Positions 55,942 through 64,000 of a stretch of DNA of 64,000 bases are shown in pieces. A program made the translations under genes and the position numbers. Under the pieces are notes generated by a model. The model was not told the DNA's origin, did not search any database, and worked only from the letters and a program-made list of their open reading frames with translations. The DNA comes from Porpolomopsis calyptriformis (Eukaryota > Basidiomycota > Agaricomycetes > Agaricales > Hygrophoraceae), in the NCBI GenBank assembly GCA_951640195.1, contig OX621170.1, positions 620,001 through 684,000 on the forward strand. Reading direction: 5' to 3'. The stretch's first letter is position 1; each line of letters opens with the position of its first letter.

Positions 55942-56311
55942 TCACAGTTTGTGTAGCGTACCCGTGTCAGAAATCGTATTATCTGCCAGAAAGCAGAGTC
56001 GTGTCCGAGTCGTATGCATTCGGAACGTGAGTACTCTAAACTTGACTTCATCGCCAACTCGCAAACGCATTGATGCTCGACCGCTTTCGCGAACAAAAGG
56101 ACCAGATGGTAAGTTAGTGCAACAGATGTTGACTTTGAGCCGTTCCATCATCGTTAAGGCTAAACACCATCATTTTTATACCATCAGGTCTGAACACCTG
56201 GACCATCATACCGTATTGATGCCTTTAAGGATGCCAAAGTCTTGAGTGTGTTTTGCAACGCAGAAAGAGGAGGAGGAAGAAGAGAGCATGACCATCACCA
56301 AGTCGCTCTTT

Positions 56312-56410
56312 GCGACGGAAGAATCGTGGGAAGCCATGGAGATATACCACAACCACCTTGAACTTCAGGGTGGTTGTGGTATTTCTCTGCGGCTTCCCAC
56401 AATTCTTCTA
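56312..56410. repeat. 99-bp imperfect palindrome (44-bp arms)
   Basis: Positions 56312-56355 and 56367-56410 pair as reverse complements with 7 mismatches, most of them transitions; the loop is 11 nt. The innermost 14 bp and a 10-bp block near the outer end are perfect. It lies downstream of the isomerase gene and downstream of the minus-strand hypothetical gene. It could form a long hairpin RNA, or be an old MITE. Confidence 0.85.
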
Positions 56411-56574
56411 TCTAAAAATGAAAAGTCGGAGATTTTGGAGACTAAATTTGGTCGTACCATAGTTGTACCAGCCAGCCGCCTCACATTGACAACTTGACAT
56501 GGTGTGCTCTAGTTTCCACAGGACCTTCGGCGTCATACTCATTTTCCTTCTCAAGCTGATGAACAACCCTGATA

Positions 56575-56968
56575 CTACCACGAATGAGGCATTGGAAAGG
56601 GACCGGGAGCCACGGGTGGAGAGCTCTTGATGGTGGTTTGGACAGCATATACAAGAGAACTTGTATTACTTGCATTCAGACTGTCATCCTTCGTCGAAAC
56701 AATCACCCTTAATCCTTGTCCACAAAAGAGAGGGTTTGGAGCCCGCTTGAGCAGTTCACATTTCCGTTCAATAAGGGCTGGAAACTCGCCCCCGGAGTCA
56801 TAGTCATAGATCGCCTTGGACGCGCAGCTGGGACAACTAAGTTGGAAACCGTTACGAAGAACTTGCACAACCGTTCCATGAGATACGTTGGACGTACTCA
56901 CTCGGAGAAGGGCCTGATTCTTTCAGTATCGCTGATAGTTGAGCGAGATTTCCGAGCGACGACGCCAT
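56575..56968 (-). CDS. Hypothetical protein, two exons
   Basis: ATG at 56968-56966 starts 'MASSLGNLAQLSAILKESGP'. A GT-AG intron (about 40 nt) leads in phase to 'LRNGFQLSCPSCASKAIYDY' and a frame open to TAG near 56575. The composition is ordinary protein-like, with a 'CPSC' pair. More exons may follow, since another frame with 'VVHQLEKENEYDAEGPVE' stays open to 56481. The start codon is 26 bp from that of the divergent dioxygenase gene. I do not recognise the family. Confidence 0.4.
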
Positions 56969-56994
56969 GAAGTAGTAGCTTATGTAAGTGATCG

Positions 56995-58786
56995 ATGGCT
57001 ACTTATCTACTTCGAGGACTGGCCACACATTTCTCTCGGTCGGGTGCTTCAAGAGAACCAATCAAACTAACCTCTCTTCCAGCCTTTTCGACTGGTGATG
57101 TTCCCACCGCGAATATGGACGAGCATAAGGTTTCCATTGGTTGGGACACCCATCTCTGGTCACGATTGTCCGCCGATCTTTTCTTGCTATCCGAATCCGG
57201 TGACTTATTTTATCGTCCAGTCATCACATATGGTTAAGGGATCATTGTCGTTGTCCTCGATGTTTTCACCCTGTCACGAAACAACGTTTGGTCAACACTT
57301 TTGAGGTTGGCCTCAGTCTATAATTCTTTGCCTAGGTGCTGACCAGAGTCAGATTCCTCCCAATATCAAACCGACCAAAGTTCATTCCAGACCTGAAGGC
57401 CTAGAAGTATCGTGTGCGTATCAAGTCCCGCCATTACCATATTCGATCTGAAGTCGGATAAAGGGCCATCCACGCAACCTCATCTATCGTTGTATCCGTG
57501 GTCTTGGCTCCGAAAAAATTCCTATGATCCATCTGTGCGTCATTCTGCGTCGCGGGGCGAGTGCGTCTAGCATCATATCTGTCTGTGGTGGTCTGGACTC
57601 ATAGGACCTGAAAGAAAAATCCTCTGGGGTTCCAAGATCGAAAAATCACCGCCAACTGTGTCATGCGAAGAAGTCATGTCAGAGGACGATCGCGGTCTTT
57701 TTAACTGGTTATCGAACGTCGTATGTCCCTCAGATCTGGCTCTTCCACCCTCGCCTTCAACTAATTGGCAGGACCGATTTGGATTTTGTTTCGTCTCGGG
57801 CGTTCCGCCCACTCCAGAAGCCACCGAAAAACTCTCAAAGAGAATTGGCTTTATTCGTGAAACGCAATGTATGTTCGTTTCATCCTCTAATTCCTCTTAA
57901 TCAAACGCAAGTCCTTTTTAGATGGCAAATTCTGGGATTTCACTTCTGACCTTGCCAAGGGCGACACAGCCTACACAACCCTTGCTCTGGGTGCCCATAC
58001 CGACAACACCTATTTTGTAAATTTGTTTACCTCAGAACCCATCCATGTCTAACGTCATCCACAGACCGACCCTTGTGGACTCCAATTATTCCATCTCCTA
58101 TCACACACAGACGGAGCTGGTGGAGCCACCCTCCTCGTTGATGGCTTCTACGTCGCATCCCTCTTGAAAGAACTCCACCCCGAGGTTTATTCGATTCTAT
58201 CCCGAATTCATGTGCCTGCACATGCCGCAGGTGAACTCTCCGCCCTTTACCGTCCCACTCCGGCCTCTGGTTATCCCGTCCTGGGGCATGACCCGCTCAG
58301 TGGCGACCTGGTTCAGGTCCGATGGAATAATGACGATCGAAGCGTGATGAATCACCTCGAACCCTCCATGGTCGAAGAATGGTCTGGTCCGGGACTTCTG
58401 CTTGCACTTTGGCTATTCATTCTAGATCTTACAGGTATAATGCTATCAGAACTTGGAACAAACTTTTGACGAGCCCCGATTCCGAGTTTTGGATCCAGCT
58501 ATCCCCGGGCACGGCAGTCGGTATGTTGCCTTCCCGTCCTCATCATCTTCACATGTTTCACAATAGCCGGTCATCCACAGTACTCGATAATCATCGCGTT
58601 TTGCATGGCCGAGCCGCATTTAGCGGGAAACGTCGAATGTGTGGCGCTTATATCGGGGTTGATGAATACCGCTCGAAGCTCGCCGTTCTCAGTGAGAAGT
58701 TTGCTCCCGACATTGTTTCTCCAATCGACAGCGGTGGGCTCCCTCTGAATACCAACAATCGCAGCGTGTGGAATCTTGCTCTTTGA
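56995..58786 (+). CDS. Trimethyllysine dioxygenase (carnitine biosynthesis)
   Basis: A 2-oxoglutarate/Fe(II) dioxygenase of the gamma-butyrobetaine hydroxylase family. The N-terminal domain has the Cys/His zinc motif in 'HHIWLRDHCRCPRCFHPVTK'. The catalytic part has 'FGFCFVSGVPPTPEATEKLS', the iron ligands HxD in 'GAHTDNTYFTDPCGLQLFH', 'TDGAGGATLLVDGF', and the distal His in 'DNHRVLHGRAAF', ending 'NNRSVWNLAL'. 'HTDNTYFTDPCGLQ' with 'GATLLVDGF' fits trimethyllysine dioxygenase, which hydroxylates N6-trimethyllysine. The N-terminus (MATYLLRGLATHFSRSG) could be a mitochondrial presequence. Several introns split it; borders of the early exons are approximate. Confidence 0.88.
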
Positions 58787-59111
58787 TTTAAATGCCGCTT
58801 GTTCGTCACGAACGAAGCTGTTCAGATGCCGTTCGTCGAATCTATGAGTTGAATCTCTTTGCGAGGCGAAATTCCATCACACTCGAATCTTAAACTGTAT
58901 GAATGTATAAAGCATACCACAAAGTGATAAACCATTAATAATGTAGGCTCTAGAGCTCTAAGATTTTTGATTGAAGCAAAGATGGATGAGATCAACTGCC
59001 CATTCGGTGAGAAGGTGGAAAAACAAAACAAAAAAATCACGGTCCTCTCCTATCCGAAATTGTGCACCACAAAGGGCTTTTGTACGATAATACGACTACT
59101 GGGGTCTGGCA

Positions 59112-60641
59112 TCAATTTGGGCGCAAAGCACGGACGGTGTGGCCTGAGATTTGAGTCAAGATATCAATGATGGAACGAGGGCGTGGGTCACAACCACATA
59201 CCAGCCCGCCAAATCTCCTGATTATCAATTTCCTTCAACTCTTTCGAAAGATCCTGACGGTACGTAGAACGACCATTGAATTCGAGCGCCTTGCGTGTTT
59301 CTGTCCCGTTCTTGACGCTCTCATACAGCCTCTCAAAGATCGGCAAATTGGCCTTTTCGAAAACGGGTGCCCAGTCAAGGGCGCCGCGACGAGCGGTAGT
59401 CGAGCAGGCGTTGTACATATAGTCCATGCTTCACGGTTCGGGTGAGTTATGTTTTGATCAGCCAGAAAACATTTGGGATGATCTCACCCTTTTTCTCCGA
59501 TCAGGGGGTAAAGTGATTGTGTGGCCTCTTCTACGGTTTCATTGAAGGCCTCTGACGGGGAGTGGCCATTTTTGCGCAGTACCTGGTATTGGGCGAGGAA
59601 CAATCCCTCTGGAAAGAGGATAATGTCAATTAATTATCGGGTATCCGTGGAAAGGAGATTTACGGATGGCTCCCATTAACTAGAGTTTATCGAAAGTGAG
59701 ATAGCTTAACGATGCCGAAAGGGAGGTACGCACAACGCCACGTTCACCATACAAGTCAGAGAAAACCTCCTTCTCGAAGGTAGTCTCGTAGAGGTATCCA
59801 GATCCAATACCGACACCGAGAGCAACAGCCTTTTCTTTCGCTTTTCCTGTTACGTCTTGGAAGACGGCGATGCTGGAGTTGATGCCTCGGCCTTCTTTAA
59901 AGAGAGTGCGGACGGTGCGACCGGAGCCTTTTGGCGCGACGAGGATGACATCGACGTCGGTTGGGGGCACCACTTTAGTGTCTTCTTTGTAAACTACCGA
60001 GAAGCCATGTGAAAAGTAGAGTGTTTTGCCCTTGGTGATGAGGGGGGAAATTGTCGGCCACGTCTGGGACTGACCGGCATCAGAGAGGAGATTCATAATG
60101 ATTGTCCCCCGCCCGATGGCCTCTTCAATAGGAAACAAATTCACTCCGGGGACCTGCATGCACCAGAGTGAGGCCAAGGTAAGAGAGATGCAGAGTGGTC
60201 ATACCCAACCGTCCTCTTTTGCCTGTCTCCAACTTTCGCCATCTTTACGGACACCGACGATGACATTAAGGCCGTTGTCGCGTGCATTCAGTCCTTGGCC
60301 GTGACCTTGAGAGCCATAGCCGATGAGGGCAAGGGTGTCGTTTTTGAAGTAGTCCTGGAGCTTTTCTAGAGGCCAATCGCTTCGCTCGTACACGACTTCC
60401 TTTGTGCCAGCAAAGTCGAGAGTTTTGACTCCACGAACGGGCTAGTGAACGGGGGTGAATATGTGCGATCAAGTTTGAGAGAGAAAGATAAATATACCTG
60501 GGCAGTGAAGCGATGGGTTTGTTTAGGTGGCAGACCGCGTGCAAGCAACGAGTACGAGGCTGCTCTCGTAGGCTTCAGAGAAACTGCGCGGCGAGAGGCA
60601 GCACGGAGAGAGTTTGTGGTCGAACGAGCGAGGAAAGCCAT
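59112..60641 (-). CDS. ILV5: Ketol-acid reductoisomerase (mitochondrial)
   Basis: An Arg/Ser-rich presequence '[20 protein letters not shown]' precedes '[18 protein letters not shown]'. The NADPH-binding motif is '[18 protein letters not shown]'; then '[14 protein letters not shown]', '[11 protein letters not shown]', '[14 protein letters not shown]' and the knotted C-terminal domain with '[20 protein letters not shown]'. The end needs one more intron: reading on gives 'RAGMWL' and a stop at 59188, but splicing to the exon ending at 59112 gives the family-typical '[12 protein letters not shown]'. It makes dihydroxy acids in valine and isoleucine synthesis. The start is 80 bp from that of the biotin gene on the other strand. 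Confidence 0.94.
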
Positions 60642-60721
60642 TTGGATGTGAAGAAAATTTGAGACCGAATATGGCCGATAAATGGCAAATAAATAATGAA
60701 CCAGGCTCAGTTAGCTCTGCG
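60642..60721. promoter_or_regulatory. Very short bidirectional promoter (ILV5 / biotin gene)
   Basis: 80 bp between divergent start codons. An earlier in-frame plus-strand ATG (60671) would shrink it to 29 bp. Transcripts of the two genes probably overlap at their 5' ends. Confidence 0.5.
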
Positions 60722-63351
60722 ATGTCTTTGCTGTTCAACCATCTCCGGATCCATCAGATATTCGGTGCCAACACTGACGTTGGAAAAACAGTTCTCACAA
60801 CGGCTCTCGTCAGAGCCTCTGCGTTGAGAGACCAACCAGTGTTTTATCTCAAACCAGTCAATTCCGGTCCATTGAAAAATGCTGATGAAAGGTTCGGTCT
60901 AATTTCCTCGTAATATTCCATCTTGAATACACCTTCGTTCAGCCACGTCAGGAGACACGCTCGAGACCATCACCATCTCGTTCACTCAAATTGTCTTTTT
61001 CACTTTCAAGAGCCTCTCAGTCCCCATCTGGCTGCCAAACTTGCTCTACAGCATAGCGGGAAACAGGTCTGAGTATTGCCCCTCATTCCCCCCCCCTCTG
61101 CCATAATTTTGGATACCAAGATTCATGTACCCTCGAACGAAGCACTTGTGAATTCCATCTCAAATCACGCTCGGAAGTGCGCGTCCAGTTCCAATCGCGT
61201 CTCTTCCATGTATATAGAGACTGCAGGAGGTAAGGTCCACCTTTGATCGGTAATCAATCCATCTCGCGCACAATTCATTTCTGATGTTCTCTTGAGCAGG
61301 TGTTCACAGCCCTACACCGTCTGGAACGACCCAAGTGGAGAGCTTTCGCCCGCTCTTTTTGCCCACTATTCTTATCGCTGATCCAAAGCTTGGCGGGATC
61401 TCGTCGACCATCTCGTCATACGAGTCGCTTCTGTTGCGCGGATACATTATCGACTGTGTCCTCCTCTTTCGCGATGAGTTTTACCGCAACTGGGAATATT
61501 TGGCCTCATATTTTGCCGAACGGGGCGTTCATCTCACAGCGGTAGATCCACCCCCCGTTCAACTCCCAAACTCCGAAGACAATTTCATTTCGACAGAAAA
61601 TTATTACCACACCATCGTGTCCGAGAGCAGGACAGGCCCAGTCTTTGAAGTTCTCCGCCACCTAGATAATTGTCACTCCCGCAGGCTGGAGGAACTCGAT
61701 TCGATGCCTCGCCGTACTCTCGACTCCATTTGGTGGCCATTTGTCCAACACGGCCTCGTTAAAAGCGAGAAGGACGTGACCGTGATTGACAGCGCATACT
61801 CGGATTTTTTCAGTGTCTATAATCCGCACTATCGCTCGTCCTCCTCTCACCCCCTTCTCGAGGCTCAATTCGATGGTTCCGCCTCGTGGTGGACGCAGGC
61901 GATCGGCCATGCGCACCCGTCTCTTTCTCTGGCCGCCGCGCGAGCCGCCGGAAGATACGGCCATGTCATGTTCCCACAAGCCACTCACTTGCCGGCGCTA
62001 AAACTGGCCGAACGTCTGGTGCGCGATGGCCCAGGTAAAGGATGGGCATCCCGCGCTTACTTCTCTGATGATGGTGCCACCGGCATGGAGATAGCACTGA
62101 AGATGGCCCTTCGGGCGTTTGCAGTGAGGGAGGGTAAGGCGCTGGACTCGATCACCAAGAAAACCCTCGGCGTGTTGGGCTTGAAAGGCAGTTACCACGG
62201 CGACACTATTGGTGCAATGGACGCCTGCGAAGAAGGTGTTTTTACTTGTGAATGGCATTCAGCCAAAGGCTACTGGTTTGAGCCTCCGACGGTTTCGGTC
62301 CGGAAGGCTAAAGTAGTCATTACTCTTCCTCCTGCGATCGTCGCTGAAGCACAGTCTCCACTTCCTACAATCGATGCAGAGTCCTTGTCGTCCGTCTATG
62401 ATATACCAAACAGATTAAACACATCTCTGGCAGATCTATACCGTGGATATATCCAAAGAAGTTTGACAAACCTCCGGAACCATGGCAGCCACAAATTGGC
62501 GGCACTTGTACTGGAGCCTCTGGTCATGGGCGCAGGAGGCATGATTTTTGTCGACCCACTCTTCCAACGAGTCATGATCGATGTCGTGCGAGGCACCCGT
62601 GTAGGATCTACATGGTCGGGCCTACCAGTCATATTTGACGAGGTATTTGTAGGCCTCTACCGCCTTGGACTACAAAGCAGCGCCCCTCTCCTGGGAGTGA
62701 ACCCTGATATTTCCGTTTACGCAAAGATTCTGACCGGTGGACTGGTGCCGTTGGCTGTTACCTTAGCTTCGGACTCGATGTTCAGAGCATTCTTGAGCGA
62801 AAACAAAAAAGACGCGTTGCTTCACGGTCATAGTTACACAGCTCACCCAGTCGGTTGTGAGGTGGCTAACGAGACCCTCGACATCGTTGAAAAGCTGACC
62901 TCTGGCAAGACGTGGAAGGACGCCCGGAAAAGGTGGACACCTAGCTGCGGCACAGAGCCCGTGGTGTGGAGCGTTTGGGACCCGGACTTTGTGAACGCTT
63001 TATCTTGTATGGAAGGTGTAGACGAGGTGATGACGCTGGGAACTGTGCTCGCATTCAAAGTGAAAGACGAAGGTGGCGGTCAGTGGACCTTATTCGCACC
63101 CTTCATTTGTTTGCTCACGACCAGAACTTGTAGGATATGGTTCAATGTCTGCCCAGACGGTCCTCGCAGCCCTTAAAGAAGCTGTTGAAACCGATTCCGT
63201 CTCAGAAATGCCACCCTTCAGTATTCACTTCAGGACATTGGGAAACGTAGCATACTTCATGACTAGTCTCAACACTCCTGCCGCAACGATAAGAGTGGTA
63301 GAAAATATGATACGGGGTACCGTTCAACCCGCTCATCAACACTCTCGATAG
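60722..63351 (+). CDS. Bifunctional dethiobiotin synthetase / DAPA aminotransferase
   Basis: The N-terminal BioD domain has the P-loop 'IFGANTDVGKTVLTTALVRA', 'FYLKPVNSGP', 'FQEPLSPHLAAKLA' and 'ETAGGVHSPTPSGTTQ'. The C-terminal BioA domain has 'IWWPFVQHG', 'DGSASWWTQAIGHAHPSL', 'YFSDDGATGMEIALKMALRA', 'LKGSYHGDTIGAMD', 'VIFDEVFVGLYRLG', and the PLP lysine in 'YAKILTGGLVPLAVT', then 'LLHGHSYTAHPVGC'. The last intron (gtcagtgg to acttgtag, about 63079-63132) joins 'VKDEGGGYGSMSAQ'. The fused enzyme does the two steps before biotin synthase (KAPA to DAPA to dethiobiotin). This fusion is known in other fungi and in plants (BIO3-BIO1). The start at 60722 was chosen by closeness to the P-loop. Confidence 0.94.
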
Positions 63352-63412
63352 CGTTGATCATAAACAATACAATCTAGTATATACAAGGCTATATATGATA
63401 CAATTATGACTA

Positions 63413-64000
63413 TCAACTACGCCAATACTGCGCCAGGTCGTGTATTCGATCTAGCACAACGGCCAGATACGAAGTTTCGTTCAAAAGATCCTCAAAATGC
63501 TTGATGGCCTCCTCTTCAGTCAGATCTAGCCGGAATTTCTCTTGGATTTGTTCGTGGACGTCGCGATGCTTGATGTCAGGAATATTCGCCTCCACCATCA
63601 GTGCGACCAAATTCAAGATGAGGTTTGCGCTTTTTCGGAGAATAGTGAATGCCGTAAAGCAAAAGCTTTTAAAGCGCGCGTAGTGAGTTGATTGTGCACC
63701 ACCCATGCCGTCAACCATTTCCTTGCAAACCTTGACAGGTGGCGGATAAGGTTTAGGATCACGGCCAAGGATGTACCCGAAGTCAACTGCAAAGGGGAAT
63801 GAGTGGGGGTGAATAGAGAGTAGATTAGTTGTGATACTTGCCATGAAAGAAATGGCCTGGCGTATCGATTCAGTACATCCTATTCGCAGCATAATAATGG
63901 TTGGGTGCTCACCATCAGGAGCTAACAGAAGGTTATCCAAATGACGGTCGCCCACCCCAAGCAAGTAAGTAACAACACAATAGCCAGCTAATCGGTTTTA
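63413..64000 (-). CDS. VPS34: Phosphatidylinositol 3-kinase Vps34, C-terminal part
   Basis: The gene runs off the right edge. Visible are the catalytic loop '[18 protein letters not shown]', the activation loop start '[17 protein letters not shown]', '[20 protein letters not shown]' and the conserved C-terminal helix ending '[16 protein letters not shown]' (stop at 63413). That end binds membranes and is required for activity. Vps34 makes PI3P for autophagy and endosomal sorting. The exon coding only 'GHFFHV' is about 13 nt long: it is flanked by an intron starting gtgagc after 'APDG' and a GC-AG intron at 63787-63841. Confidence 0.95.

Noticed and set aside
55901..56245. Plus-strand ORF overlapping the end of the isomerase gene
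   Set aside because: It is in another frame from the conserved last exon and continues into sequence without motifs.
60722..63351. Bacterial origin of the BioD-BioA fusion by horizontal transfer
   Set aside because: The gene has fungal introns, and the same fusion is known in other fungi and plants; no base-composition change is evident.

Overview
The window looks like nuclear DNA of a basidiomycete fungus, most likely an Agaricomycete. Genes are dense, lie on both strands and are cut by many introns of about 43-80 nt with GT...AG ends. Several families typical of mushroom-forming and related fungi are present: a DUF6534-type membrane protein, a DUF6698-like protein, a trichodiene-synthase-fold sesquiterpene synthase, and chromodomain Ty3/Gypsy elements. 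I cannot fix the genus from sequence alone. Exon coordinates were derived by hand from splice signals, reading phase and family conservation.

Layout. 1-7460: two LTR retroelements head to head. A decayed gag on the minus strand has its LTR at about 1052-1432. A plus-strand Ty3/Gypsy chromovirus (gag, -1 frameshift, pol with in-frame TGAs, an extra ORF, 3' LTR at 7102-7460) starts abruptly at the outer end of that LTR, which suggests a nested insertion. 7585-8904: a DUF6698-like gene. 8905-10418: no gene seen. 10419-21175: a sesquiterpene synthase; a convergent gene fusing cystathionine beta-lyase to mevalonate kinase in one frame; VPS71/ZNHIT1; a DUF6534 protein; homocitrate synthase. 21438-34169: a GAF hybrid histidine kinase, dolichol kinase, uracil-DNA glycosylase and a bZIP factor. 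34737-44615: TFIIH helicase XPB, branchpoint-binding protein, Rcm1-type rRNA methyltransferase and a DnaJ co-chaperone. 45360-54243: a MYST acetyltransferase with two PHD fingers, a SANT/Myb-like protein, a complex I subunit, a WD40 pseudogene and a small secreted protein. 54809-64000: a probably peroxisomal enoyl-CoA isomerase, trimethyllysine dioxygenase, acetohydroxyacid reductoisomerase (ILV5), a bifunctional biotin enzyme (BioD-BioA) and the 3' end of VPS34.

How genes fit together. Most are housekeeping genes, and four pairs share very short divergent promoters (about 26-124 bp). Two neighbourhoods make metabolic sense: a sesquiterpene synthase beside a mevalonate kinase, and an enoyl-CoA isomerase with a PTS1-like end beside the first enzyme of carnitine synthesis. 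The most unusual item is the cystathionine beta-lyase/mevalonate kinase fusion (924 codons, ten exons), in which a single exon carries the end of one enzyme and the start of the other. Other notable items are an 11-nt self-priming-type primer site in the minus-strand retroelement, a 6-nt microexon encoding the Asp of the DnaJ HPD motif, several GC-AG introns and two long palindromes.
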